Translations under genes and position numbers: made by a program
Assembly (NCBI GenBank): GCA_043101615.1
Contig: JBICID010000049.1
Coordinates: 1-46,282 of the forward strand
Direction of reading: 5' to 3'
Length of the DNA: 46,282 bases
From: JBLHKT01 sp043101615
GTDB lineage: Bacteria; Planctomycetota; Phycisphaerae; Phycisphaerales; UBA1924
Part shown: piece by piece, positions 32,315 through 40,345 of the stretch
Layout: each line of letters opens with the position of its first letter
How positions within the stretch are numbered: the stretch's first letter is position 1
Notes under the pieces: generated by a model
Told to the model about the DNA's origin: nothing
The model's input: the letters and a program-made list of their open reading frames with translations, nothing else
The model's database searches: none

Positions 32315-33184
32315 TCAGCCGTTGTCCAGCGAGCTCCACACCTGGTCGCCCACGCGGATCTGCTGCCCGCCCTGGAGGTTGCGGACGCGACCCACGGCGT
32401 GGTTCAGGTCCGTCTCGAAGATGACGACGTCGCCGAGGTAGGTGCGACCGTCGCGGTTCAGGTAGAGCTTCGAGTTGTCGGTCACGCGGTCGTTGCTGCC
32501 GAGGCTGATGCGGATGATGGTGTCGCCGGTCGCGGGCTCGGTGCGGACCTCCTGGACGGTGCCGCGGATGGAGGGGCCGGCGATCAGGGTCGGGGGGGCG
32601 TTGAAGGTGTCGGGGGTGGTGGGCCCGCCCTCCATGGCGATCAGCTCGCGCTGGGCGTCGGCGAGCTGCTCCTCGAGGGAGCGGTTGGCCTGGACGTAGA
32701 CGCCCAGCTGGCTCTGGCTGTCGGACAGTGCGGCCTCGAGGTCGAGCTTCTCGTTGCGCCAGCCGAGCTCGTCGTTGCGGAGGCGGCTGACCTCGGACTT
32801 GTACTCGCGGATGAGCTCGGCCTGGGTCTGGGTGGTGACGCCGAGCTGGGCGATCTTGCCCTCGATGGAGTCACGCGCGGCCTTGGCCTGGCGGAGGTCG
32901 ATGGTGAGGGCCGAGATCTGCGCCTCGTTCTCGCGGATGGTCGCCTGCAGGTTCGCGTTCTCCTGCTGGAGCTGGGCGATGTCCTTCTCCATCTGGGTGC
33001 GGATGCGGGTCTGCGCGTCCTGGGCGATGGCCAGCTCGCCCTCGGCGGCCTGCTTGGCCGCGACGGCCGAGGCGTACTGCGACTTGATGGTGTTCGCGTT
33101 CGCGCCGTAGGAGACGGCCAGAGCCGCCATCACCACGCTCAGGATCGCTGCGATCAGGACGAAGACCTTGGTCAAGATATGCAC
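32315..33184 (-). CDS. Membrane-anchored coiled-coil protein, unknown function
   Basis: This 289-aa protein has an N-terminal membrane anchor ('VFVLIAAILSVVMAALAVSY'), then a long coiled coil from about residue 32 to 185 rich in Ala/Gln/Glu/Arg heptads, and a C-terminal beta-rich domain ('IRGTVQEVRTEPATGDTIIRIS', 'YLNRDGRTYLGDVVI'). The architecture resembles MreC-like envelope organisers, but the sequence does not let me assign that family. It should sit in the inner membrane with the coiled coil outside. It is the first gene of a pair with the 68-aa membrane protein. Function unknown; conservation among planctomycetes is suspected, not seen here. Confidence 0.7.
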   Translation of the reverse strand: MHILTKVFVLIAAILSVVMAALAVSYGANANTIKSQYASAVAAKQAAEGELAIAQDAQTRIRTQMEKDIAQLQQENANLQATIRENEAQISALTIDLRQAKAARDSIEGKIAQLGVTTQTQAELIREYKSEVSRLRNDELGWRNEKLDLEAALSDSQSQLGVYVQANRSLEEQLADAQRELIAMEGGPTTPDTFNAPPTLIAGPSIRGTVQEVRTEPATGDTIIRISLGSNDRVTDNSKLYLNRDGRTYLGDVVIFETDLNHAVGRVRNLQGGQQIRVGDQVWSSLDNG

Positions 33185-33417
33185 GTCGTTGCTCCTCGCC
33201 TCGACTCAATGGGTTCCGGGTGCGGTCGGCGTCCGGGCCGACGGGACCCCGCACGGGTTCGCTTCGGGTTGATCGCACGGCGACAACCTGACCCGCCGGA
33301 TCACCGGCAGGGGGACCGCAAGCATAGCGGCACCAGCCGCACGTCGCAGCCGACCGGTCGATCCGACGCCCGGCCGAACCACTTTACGCACTCTTTTTGG
33401 ACCGTATCCCACATTTT

Positions 33418-34452
33418 TCAATCAATCCGCGACGTCAGCTCAAGGATCCCGCGTGCCGAGGCCGCCCGCACCGAGATCGAACGGTCCTCCAGCAGCACCA
33501 GCAGCTTGTCCAGATTCGCGCCCGACTCGGTCCGCCCGTACACGACCGCGGCGTACCCCCGGACGGCGTCCGAATCCGACCTCGCGTATTCATCGGCGAT
33601 GAAGGCCCCCTGGGGATGCCCCAGACGGGCCAGCGCGTCCGCCGCGGCGAGCCGGATCTCGGCCGGCATGGGCTGCTCGGAGATCCCCTCGGCGAGGTAG
33701 ATGAACTGGTCGATCGAGTTCTCGTCCCCCACCGCCCCGATGATCTGGATCGCCAGGGCCGCGTACTCCATCTCCTCCGGGCGGGAGGGGAACAGGGCGG
33801 CCCGGATGCCGGCCAGGGCGTCGTCGTCCCCCAGCTTGGCCATCGCCTCACCGATCTGGAGACGCAGCAGGCGCACCTGGCTGGTGTTGGCGCGGGGCAT
33901 GGGGTCGCGGTAGGCGTCGCGGAGGAGCCCGAGCGCCGACTCGTCCCCGAGCTCGCCCAGGACGAAGGCCGCGTGAGCCCGGACACGCGCGTCCGGGTGC
34001 TCGGAGAGCAGCGGGGCCAGGGCGGAGACGTTCTCGTCGAGGCCCAGCACGGAGAGTGCGTAGGTCGCCGAGGCGCGCACGTACGGGGAGTCGTCGTGCA
34101 CGAGCGGTCGGACCCAGGGGGCCAGGTCGGTCAGTCCGGCCCGCCCGACGACCATCGCCGCGACGGAGCGGACGCCCTCGTTGGAGTCCCGCAGGCCCTT
34201 CTCGATCGCGTCCGCGCCGCGCTCGGGGGCGTCGGCCAGGGCCTCGATCGCGTGGGCCCGGACGGCGGGGCGGATGTCCTCGACCAGTTCCAGCAGGGTG
34301 TCGATCGCACGCTCGCGCGCCTGCGCGGCCCGGCTCTGCGTGACCACGGCGTCGTCTCCCGGCGCCGGCGTGCCGCCCCCGGCGCAGCCCGTCGCGGGCA
34401 GCGCCACGCACAGTGTCAGCAGCAGTCCTCCGGTCGTCACGATCGTGCGCAT
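33418..34452 (-). CDS. HEAT-repeat lipoprotein
   Basis: This 344-aa protein has a lipoprotein signal peptide (lipobox ATGC, Cys23) followed by HEAT/PBS-lyase-type helical repeats across almost the whole length: 'IRPAVRAHAIEALADAPE', 'SNEGVRSVAAMVVGRAG', 'DSPYVRASATYALSVLG', 'PDARVRAHAAFVLGELGD', 'MPAEIRLAAADALARLG', 'DSDAVRGYAAVVYGR' and 'RSISVRAASARGILEL'. Such proteins act as scaffolds by protein binding; no enzyme motif is seen. It starts 18 bases downstream of lnt with a GAGGAGG site and is likely co-transcribed with it, which fits because its own lipidation would use Lnt. Confidence 0.85.
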   Translation of the reverse strand: MRTIVTTGGLLLTLCVALPATGCAGGGTPAPGDDAVVTQSRAAQARERAIDTLLELVEDIRPAVRAHAIEALADAPERGADAIEKGLRDSNEGVRSVAAMVVGRAGLTDLAPWVRPLVHDDSPYVRASATYALSVLGLDENVSALAPLLSEHPDARVRAHAAFVLGELGDESALGLLRDAYRDPMPRANTSQVRLLRLQIGEAMAKLGDDDALAGIRAALFPSRPEEMEYAALAIQIIGAVGDENSIDQFIYLAEGISEQPMPAEIRLAAADALARLGHPQGAFIADEYARSDSDAVRGYAAVVYGRTESGANLDKLLVLLEDRSISVRAASARGILELTSRID

Positions 34453-34470
34453 GCGTTGCCTCCTCGCGGG

Positions 34471-36267
34471 TCAGTTCTCTTCCGGGCTCGCGGTGTCGGT
34501 GTTCGGAGATTCCGCCGGTCGGAGCAGGAATCCGGCGGCGAGCGTCAGCACCAGTCCCGCCGCGTAAACCAGATCGACCAGCCACCCCCACACGCCGTAG
34601 ATCGTGGTTCCCCGCCCGAGCGTGACGTCTTCCACCAGCACGCCGGAGGCGTGGGCCCTGGCACCCGCGGGCGAGGTGAGCGTGTCGGCCACGAGGCGCC
34701 CGCGAGCATCGATCACCGCCGAGATGCCGGTGTTGCAGGCCCGGACCATGGGCGTGGCCAGCTCGGCGCTCCGCCAGCGACAGGACCGCAGGTAGTACTC
34801 CCGCATCGCAACCGAGTCTCCGAACCAGCCGTCGTTGCTGGGGTTGACCAGCAGGTTGGCCCGGCGCCGGCCGTCCTCGAAGACGAGCCGGCGCCCGACC
34901 GCGGGCATGGTGGCCTCGAAGCAGATCGGGGTGGCGACTCCCCCGCTCGCGCCGTCCGTATCGATCTCAAACCACACCGGGCCGGCCCCGGCATCGAGCG
35001 TGAAGGACATGCCCTCGGCCCCGATCGCGAGGAGTTGCTTCTCAAGCCAAGGCCAGGCCGAGACATACGGCATCACCTCGCCGAAGGGCATGAGCACCAT
35101 CTTGTTGTAGCGGGCGCCGCGGACCGCCCCGTTCCGGATGAGGAAGACCGAGTTGTGCTGGGCGTCCCAGCGGAAATCGATCTCGCCCTGCGGGGTCGAG
35201 GCGATCTCGAATCCGTCGTGCCCGGTCGCACCGATCAGCATCGGGATGCCCAGCCCGCGTTGCAGCGCCAGCAGCTCGCTCACGACGCTGGTGGAGTCGG
35301 TCAGGTCGCCCAGCGTGTCCAGTCGGGGGTCGGCCGCCCGGTCGATGGGCCAGGCCAGCCCGAAGGCACGCTCGGCCTCGACCGACTCGGGATCGAGCGT
35401 CAGCCCGGGGAACATGGTCTCGGGCCAGACGATCACGTCGGGCTCGTAGGAGGCGGCCTCGATGGTCAGGTCCTTGAGGTCTAGCCAGTCCAGGTACCGC
35501 TGCGTGAAGCCCCACGCGATCTTGTTGCTCTGCGGCACGTTGCTCTGCACCACCGCGACCCGGAGCGTGGGGCCCTCTCCCGAAGCGGGCGTAAACCACC
35601 CCGCCACGCCGGGTACGAACCAGAGCAGCCAGAGCACGGCCCCCGGAACCGCCAAACCGAGCGCCGGACGCTTCAGGCCCGGCACGCTCCAGCACACCGC
35701 CAGCGTGGAGCCCAGCACGACCAGCCACGAGACCAAGTAGGCCCCGCCCCAGGCCGCGGGGAAGGCCAGCCCGGCGCCCGGCGACTCGATCGAGGGGTGC
35801 CCGGCGAGGAACCAGGCGTACCCGCTGAACAGGACCGAGCCCCGCAGGAACTCCAGCCCCACCCACAGGGTCGGGAGCGAGACGACCATCATGCCCGGCA
35901 GACGTGCGACGACCCGCCCCCCGATCCACACGAACAGCATGGTCCACAGGCTCAGGTAGATCACGAGCGGGGCCACCCCCGCGCTCGAGATATCGACGAC
36001 CCACGCGTGCGACCAGCCCCACCAGGGCATGACCCCGATCGCGGCCCAGAACCCGGCCCGGCTCGGCCGCATCCCGGGGCGTACCGCCAGCCAGATCAGC
36101 GCCATCGGGGCGGTGAGCCCCATCCACCACAGGTCGGGCACGGTCTGACTGACTCCGGTGACGACACCGAAGAGCAGCCCGAAGCCGAGCGCACGCAACC
36201 ACGCGAAGCGGAACGCCCCCCCGGTGCCTGAAACATCGTCGTGATTTGGTTCGGGTGCTGCGTCCAT
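34471..36267 (-). CDS. lnt: Apolipoprotein N-acyltransferase
   Basis: This 598-aa inner-membrane enzyme adds the third acyl chain to the N-terminal Cys of lipoproteins. Roughly eight membrane segments are followed by the extracytoplasmic nitrilase-like domain with the complete catalytic triad: Glu283 in 'VIVWPETMFPG', Lys389 in 'ARYNKMVLMPFGE' and Cys449 in 'TPICFEATMP'. A last membrane span lies near the C-terminus ('LVYAAGLVLTLAAGFLL'). It is slightly longer than the E. coli protein (512 aa), mostly between Glu283 and Lys389. It is upstream of the HEAT lipoprotein and downstream of accD, from which it is separated by a 153-base gap carrying tandem repeats. Confidence 0.93.
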   Translation of the reverse strand: MDAAPEPNHDDVSGTGGAFRFAWLRALGFGLLFGVVTGVSQTVPDLWWMGLTAPMALIWLAVRPGMRPSRAGFWAAIGVMPWWGWSHAWVVDISSAGVAPLVIYLSLWTMLFVWIGGRVVARLPGMMVVSLPTLWVGLEFLRGSVLFSGYAWFLAGHPSIESPGAGLAFPAAWGGAYLVSWLVVLGSTLAVCWSVPGLKRPALGLAVPGAVLWLLWFVPGVAGWFTPASGEGPTLRVAVVQSNVPQSNKIAWGFTQRYLDWLDLKDLTIEAASYEPDVIVWPETMFPGLTLDPESVEAERAFGLAWPIDRAADPRLDTLGDLTDSTSVVSELLALQRGLGIPMLIGATGHDGFEIASTPQGEIDFRWDAQHNSVFLIRNGAVRGARYNKMVLMPFGEVMPYVSAWPWLEKQLLAIGAEGMSFTLDAGAGPVWFEIDTDGASGGVATPICFEATMPAVGRRLVFEDGRRRANLLVNPSNDGWFGDSVAMREYYLRSCRWRSAELATPMVRACNTGISAVIDARGRLVADTLTSPAGARAHASGVLVEDVTLGRGTTIYGVWGWLVDLVYAAGLVLTLAAGFLLRPAESPNTDTASPEEN

Positions 36268-36313
36268 GCCCGGGCAGTCTATCGCGCTACGGAAGGCACG
36301 CTCTGTACACGCT

Positions 36314-36420
36314 CCCCCCCTTGGCCCCGCCAGCGCAGAGTCCCAACCGCCCTGAACTCAGCCAGCGCAGAGGCCACCCGCCCTGGGCCCAGCCAGCGCA
36401 GAGACCCAATGTGGGGGGGG
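36314..36420. other. C-tract/G-tract flanked stem region downstream of accD
   Basis: C7-TTGG (36314-36324) can pair with CCAA-TGT-G8 (36406-36420), enclosing the three tandem repeats in a ~80-base loop. On the minus strand it begins directly after the accD stop and could serve as an accD terminator or a barrier before lnt. The pairing is imperfect (a 3-base bulge). Confidence 0.35.
36329..36403. repeat. Three short tandem repeats, unit GCCAGCGCAGAG, period 31-32
   Basis: The 12-mer GCCAGCGCAGAG occurs three times, at 36329-36340, 36361-36372 and 36392-36403. The first two units also share a following CCGCCCTG segment, so the full unit is about 31-32 bases. The array lies upstream of lnt (start 36267) and downstream of accD. 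It is too short and its spacers too alike to be CRISPR. Confidence 0.75.
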
Positions 36421-37266
36421 TTAGGAGGTGTAGTCGATGAGGCGGGCGATCTCGTTGCGGAGTTCCTTGCGGGGAACGACGCGATCGATCATGCCGGCGT
36501 TCTGGAGGTACTCGGAGCGCTGGAAGCCCTCCGGGAGTTCCTGGCGGATGGTCTGGCGGATGACGCGCGGCCCGGCGAAGCCGATGAGGGCCCCGGGCTC
36601 GCCGAGGTTGAAGTCCCCCAGCATGGCGAAGCTGGCGGTGACGCCGCCCGTGGTCGGGTCGGTGAGGACGGAGATGAACAGCCCGCCGGCCTCGTGGAGG
36701 CGTGCGAGTGCGGCGGAGGTCTTGGCCATCTGCATGAGGCTGAGCCCGGCCTCCTGCATGCGGGCGCCGCCGGAGCAGCTGACGATGACGAGCGGCTTGC
36801 CGGTCTTGGTGGCGTGCTCGATCGCGCGGGTGAGCTTCTCGCCCACGACCGAGCCCATCGATCCCATCATGAAGGTGAGGTCGAGGCAGGCGACGACCGC
36901 GGGGCGGCCCTTGATGAACATCTCGCCGGCGCGGCAGCCCTCGGTCTGCCCGGTCTTGACCTGCTCGCGGGCCAGTCGCTCGGGGTAGGACTTGAGGTCC
37001 TTGAACTCGAGCGGGTCGGTGGAGCGGAGGCCGGCAAAGAGCTCGACGAAGGTGTCCTGGTCGGCGAGCTGGTTGATGCGTTCGGTGGCCGAGATTCTGA
37101 AGTGGTGGTCGCACTCGGGGCAGCAGTGGAGGTTGGCCTCCATCTGTCGCCGGTAGATCATCTGGCTGCACCCCGGGCATCGGAGCCAGAGTCCTTCTGG
37201 GATCGAGCTCTTGCGTCCGCCCGGCTTCATGTCGGTCCAGTTCCGTGATGCGGTCTGTGTCGCCAT
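36421..37266 (-). CDS. accD: Acetyl-CoA carboxylase carboxyltransferase subunit beta
   Basis: This 281-aa protein is the beta half of the carboxyltransferase that moves CO2 from carboxybiotin to acetyl-CoA in fatty-acid synthesis. The N-terminal zinc ribbon is present (Cys30, Cys33, Cys49, Cys52: 'RCPGC' and 'CCPEC'), followed by the crotonase-fold domain with 'FMMGSMGSVVGEKLTRAIE', 'VSCSGGARMQEA', 'VLTDPTTGGVTASFAMLGD' and 'GFAGPRVIRQT'. The alpha subunit gene is not in this window. The ATG at 37266 is taken from family length; a longer reading upstream overlaps the next gene out of frame. Confidence 0.95.
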   Translation of the reverse strand: MATQTASRNWTDMKPGGRKSSIPEGLWLRCPGCSQMIYRRQMEANLHCCPECDHHFRISATERINQLADQDTFVELFAGLRSTDPLEFKDLKSYPERLAREQVKTGQTEGCRAGEMFIKGRPAVVACLDLTFMMGSMGSVVGEKLTRAIEHATKTGKPLVIVSCSGGARMQEAGLSLMQMAKTSAALARLHEAGGLFISVLTDPTTGGVTASFAMLGDFNLGEPGALIGFAGPRVIRQTIRQELPEGFQRSEYLQNAGMIDRVVPRKELRNEIARLIDYTS

Positions 37267-37292
37267 CCTGCGTGTCTCCCGGATCGGCGCGG

Positions 37293-37892
37293 TCAGGCGC
37301 TGATCCTCCTGGGTCCCGGGCTGAGCAGCCCGGGGGGCACCTCGAAGGTCTCGACGCCCTCGGGTGCGGTCTCGACCACGTTCCAGAGGTCCGAGTCGTC
37401 CCGGCCCAGCAGCAACGCCCGTACCAGCCCGAAGGCCATCGGCCTGAGGACCGCCATCACGACGGGGTGGTCGCCCTTGACCTTCATCGCGGCGCGGTGG
37501 ATCTCGGCGCAGATCCGCTCCGTGGCGTCGGAGAGCGATTCGCCCTCGGGCACGGAGATGGAGTCGGGTCGGTCTCGCCACTGCTTGAAGGCGCTGGGGC
37601 AGCGTTCGCGGAGCTCGTCGAAGGTGACACCCTCCCACAGGCCCATGCCGACGTCGGCCAGGCCCTCGAGCGGGCGGACCTTCGGGCCGTGCCGGGCCGC
37701 GAGGGCTTCGGCGGAGGCGCGGCTGCACTCGTCGGGCCCGCACAGCACGACTGCGGGTGAGACGGTGACGGTCGTGTCCGCGACCGTGTCGGCGAGCGGG
37801 AGATCGACCGCGCCGACGATGCGCTCCTCTCGGTCCCAGCTGGTGTCGCCGGTCCGCACGAGAAGCAGCGTCATTGGTTTCGTCTTGCTCAT
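37293..37892 (-). CDS. Histidine-phosphatase-fold protein lacking both catalytic histidines
   Basis: This 199-aa protein aligns by eye along its whole length with the phosphoglycerate-mutase/histidine-phosphatase family: 'MTLLLVRTGDTSWDREERI' for the LVRHGET.WN...R block, 'VGAVDLPL' for QG..D.PLT, 'CSRASAEALA' for the L.RA..TA helix, 'GMGLWEGVTFDEL' for the G.WEG block and 'VPEGESLSDATERI' for PGGES..e...R. However, the RHG phospho-acceptor His is Thr14, the acidic residue before G.WEG is 'LADVG' (Asp80), and the second His (VSHG) falls at 'AVLRP' (Leu149). A phosphatase/mutase reaction is therefore unlikely; a binding or regulatory role is inferred. It lies 26 bases upstream of accD, same strand. 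Start at 37892; ATG 37874 is an alternative. Confidence 0.75.
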   Translation of the reverse strand: MSKTKPMTLLLVRTGDTSWDREERIVGAVDLPLADTVADTTVTVSPAVVLCGPDECSRASAEALAARHGPKVRPLEGLADVGMGLWEGVTFDELRERCPSAFKQWRDRPDSISVPEGESLSDATERICAEIHRAAMKVKGDHPVVMAVLRPMAFGLVRALLLGRDDSDLWNVVETAPEGVETFEVPPGLLSPGPRRISA

Positions 37893-38103
37893 AGGAAAGA
37901 GTTGCCCGTTCCGGTGTTCCACGAGACCGACGCTCGACGCGGGTCTCCGATCCGCCCACGGGCACACGCCGCCGGGCACACATCGCCGGGGGACGGTCGC
38001 CAGACCGGTCCGCCCAACCCGATCACCGGGAATCGAGTGGACGCAAGTCTACCATCGGCCGTCCGCGGTCTCTGCTCACAGCCACCCCCGAGCTCAACAA
38101 ACT

Positions 38104-38128
38104 CGAACACTCTGTTCGGGTCTCGAAC
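38104..38128. promoter_or_regulatory. Alternating CGAAC/GTTCG half-sites at 10-base period
   Basis: CGAAC (38104-38108), GTTCG (38114-38118) and CGAAC (38124-38128) recur every 10 bases, i.e. one helix turn. The first two form CGAACA-CTC-TGTTCG. This resembles the Gram-positive-type LexA box CGAAC-N4-GTTCG but with N5. It lies in the 260-base gap between rpe and the phosphatase-fold gene. Confidence 0.35.
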
Positions 38129-38136
38129 GGTGAAAT

Positions 38137-38150
38137 GCCATCGCGATGGC
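38137..38150 (-). terminator. Perfect palindrome after the rpe stop codon
   Basis: GCCATCGCGATGGC is a 14-base perfect palindrome two bases beyond the rpe TAA (38153-38155). With flanking AATG/CATT it extends to about 21 bases with one bulge. It may act as a terminator hairpin; no U-tract is present. Confidence 0.35.
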
Positions 38151-38152
38151 CA

Positions 38153-38857
38153 TTATCGGGGTTTCCCGGCCCCGTCCGGGTGGCGCAGAATCTCGATCCG
38201 CTCGTCCCGCCCCTCGGGCGGAACCCCGAAGACCGAGCTCCCGGCGACCAGCACATCGAAGGCGTGCTCGATGAGGAGCGAAGCGTTGGCGGGCCCGACC
38301 CCGCCGTCGATCTCGAGTCGCTGCTCCGGGCGGAGGCGCCGGCGGATCTCGGGCACCGGCCCGAGGCACTCGGGCATGAAGGATTGTCCGCCGAAGCCGG
38401 GCATGACGCCCATGACGAGGATCAGGTCGAACGCGTCCATCGACCGCAGCAGTCGCTCGGGCGGGGTTCCCGGGTTGATGGTCAGGCCCGCGGTCATGCC
38501 CTCGCCCCGGATACGGTCGGCCATGGACCGGGCCTCGTTGACTTCCAGCACCTCGGTATGGACGCTGAGGTGGTCGGCGCCGGCCTCCCGGAAGGGGGCG
38601 ATGTAGTCCCCGGGGTCGGTGACCATGAGGTGGACGTCGAGGAAGGCGTCCGGGCAGGCACGCCGGATAGCGGCGCAGACCGCCGGCCCCATCGAGAGGT
38701 TCGGGACGAAGTGCCCGTCCATGATGTCCACGTGCAGCAGGTCCGCGCCCCTGGCCAGCACGTCGCGGCACTCCTCGCCGAGGCGGGCGAAGTCGGCCGC
38801 GAGGACCGAGGGCGCGACCAGCGGTGACTCTGGGGGGTGTCTGAACAGGTCCTTCAT
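38153..38857 (-). CDS. rpe: Ribulose-phosphate 3-epimerase
   Basis: This 234-aa TIM-barrel enzyme interconverts ribulose-5-phosphate and xylulose-5-phosphate in the pentose phosphate pathway. It has 'VAPSVLAADFARLGEE', 'LLHVDIMDGHFVPNLSMGP' (metal-binding His and catalytic Asp), 'FLDVHLMVTDP' (His), 'VMGVMPGFGGQSF' (phosphate loop) and 'LEIDGGVGPANA' (second catalytic Asp). Length and motif order are standard. A GGGGGT stretch precedes the ATG at 38857. It is divergent from the UDP-sugar pyrophosphorylase with a 60-base gap. Confidence 0.93.
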   Translation of the reverse strand: MKDLFRHPPESPLVAPSVLAADFARLGEECRDVLARGADLLHVDIMDGHFVPNLSMGPAVCAAIRRACPDAFLDVHLMVTDPGDYIAPFREAGADHLSVHTEVLEVNEARSMADRIRGEGMTAGLTINPGTPPERLLRSMDAFDLILVMGVMPGFGGQSFMPECLGPVPEIRRRLRPEQRLEIDGGVGPANASLLIEHAFDVLVAGSSVFGVPPEGRDERIEILRHPDGAGKPR

Positions 38858-38917
38858 ACCCCCAGCGTAGCCGGGGCCCGAGGCCGCTAGCATGCAACTC
38901 GATCGGAGGGAGACCCC

Positions 38918-40345
38918 ATGACCGCGACCGCCGCCCTGCGTGACCAACTCGCCGCCGTCGGACAGGAGCATCTTCTGAGCTTCGCGTCCGAGCTGTCCGA
39001 GGAGCGGCTCGGCTCGCTGCTGGCCCAGATCGACGCGATCGACCTGGAGTCGCTGCCGGCCCTGATCGAGACGTACGTGCGGTCGGAGTCCGGCTTCGAG
39101 GCGCCGTCCGATCTGGAGCCGGCGCGCTGCTACGCGTCGCCGGCCTCCGGCGACCCCGGCTGGGACGTGGAGCACTTCCGCGGCGTGGGCGAGGCGCTGG
39201 TGCGCGAGGGCCGGGTCGGGGTCTTCACGGTCGCGGGCGGTCAGGGGACGCGCCTGGGCTACGACGGGCCGAAGGGGTGCTACCCGACCGGGTGCGTCAC
39301 GGGCAAGTCGCTGTTCCAGCTCTTCGCCGAGCAGATCAAGGGCGAGGGGGCCCGCTACGGGACCACGATCCCGTGGTACCTGATGACCTCGCCCCTGAAC
39401 CACGACGCGACCGAGGCGTTTCTGAAGGAGCACGGGTACTTCGGGCTCAACCCCGACGACGTGATGCTGTTCAACCAGGGCGTGATGCCATCGTTCGACC
39501 CGGAGACCGGGCGGGTGCTGCTGGCCGAGAAGTGGAAGATCGCGACCAACCCGGACGGGCACGGCGGCTCGCTGAGGGCCCTGGTGCACTCCGGGGCGAC
39601 CGACGACATGAAGGCGCGCGGCGTGGAGCACATCGCCTACATCCAGGTGGACAACCCGCACGTGCGCTGCGTGGACCCGGTGTTCCTCGGGCTGCACGCC
39701 GCGGCGGAGGACTCCTCGGGCGAGTTCTCCTCCAAGATGGTGCCCAAGGCCTCGTGGGACGAGAAGGTGGGCGTGTTCTGCCGCTCCGGGGGGCGGACCC
39801 GTGTGATCGAGTACTCCGACCTGCCCGAGGGGCTCGCCCGCCAGACCGATGCCGACGGGGGGCTGGTGTTCAACGCGGGTTCGATCGCGATCCACGCGAT
39901 GAGCGTCGAGTTCGTGGAGAAGCTCGAGTCCGACCCGGAGTTCGCCCTGCCGTTCCACCGGGCGGTCAAGAAGATCCCGCACGTGGACCCCGACACGGGA
40001 GAGAAGGTCGATCCGGTCGAGCCGAACGGCGTGAAGCTGGAGCGGTTCGTGTTCGACGCCATCCCGCTGGCTGAGTCCTCGATCGTGTACGAGACCGACC
40101 GCGTGGAAGAGTTCGCCCCGGTCAAGAACGCCAGCGGCGTGGACTCGATCGAGTCGTCCAGGGCGTTGCAGACCGAGCGGGCGGCCCGCTGGCTGGAGGC
40201 GTGCGGGGTGAGCGTTCCTCGAAAGGGGGACGGCACGGTGGACGCGAGCATCGAGATCTCGCCGCTGACGGCGACGTGCGCCGAGCACCTGCGGGGTGCG
40301 GACCTGCCGGGCTCGATCGAGCCGGGCTCGACGGTCGTCCTGTGA
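38918..40345 (+). CDS. UDPGP-type UDP-sugar (UDP-HexNAc) pyrophosphorylase
   Basis: This 475-aa enzyme belongs to the eukaryote-like UDPGP family (UAP1/UGP2) rather than the bacterial GlmU or GalU families. The UTP-binding loop 'VFTVAGGQGTRLGYDGPKG' (residues 102-120) is intact, followed by 'IPWYLMTSPLNHDAT', 'HGYFGLNPDDVMLFNQGVMP', 'YIQVDNPHVRCVDPVFLG' and 'FVFDAIPLAE'. The order and the G-Y-D-G-P-K-G loop are those of UDP-N-acetylglucosamine pyrophosphorylases; UTP-glucose activity cannot be excluded. It feeds UDP-sugars into glycan synthesis. A GGAGGGAG site precedes the ATG, and the stop overlaps the following hydrolase gene (GTGA). Confidence 0.85.
   Translation: MTATAALRDQLAAVGQEHLLSFASELSEERLGSLLAQIDAIDLESLPALIETYVRSESGFEAPSDLEPARCYASPASGDPGWDVEHFRGVGEALVREGRVGVFTVAGGQGTRLGYDGPKGCYPTGCVTGKSLFQLFAEQIKGEGARYGTTIPWYLMTSPLNHDATEAFLKEHGYFGLNPDDVMLFNQGVMPSFDPETGRVLLAEKWKIATNPDGHGGSLRALVHSGATDDMKARGVEHIAYIQVDNPHVRCVDPVFLGLHAAAEDSSGEFSSKMVPKASWDEKVGVFCRSGGRTRVIEYSDLPEGLARQTDADGGLVFNAGSIAIHAMSVEFVEKLESDPEFALPFHRAVKKIPHVDPDTGEKVDPVEPNGVKLERFVFDAIPLAESSIVYETDRVEEFAPVKNASGVDSIESSRALQTERAARWLEACGVSVPRKGDGTVDASIEISPLTATCAEHLRGADLPGSIEPGSTVVL

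Noticed and set aside
33185..33417. Hidden gene or strong promoter in the 233-base gap upstream of the coiled-coil gene
   Set aside because: Only a small GCCGG-ATCA-CCGGC hairpin (33295-33308) and A/T-rich stretches near the HEAT gene stop are seen; no convincing -35/-10 pair or coding frame.
36329..36403. CRISPR array
   Set aside because: Only three 12-base matches; the intervening sequence is partly repeated too, and no cas gene is near.
36421..37983. accD with a 240-residue N-terminal extension
   Set aside because: The extension is the out-of-frame reading of the phosphatase-fold gene; AccD homology begins at 37266 with its own zinc ribbon soon after.
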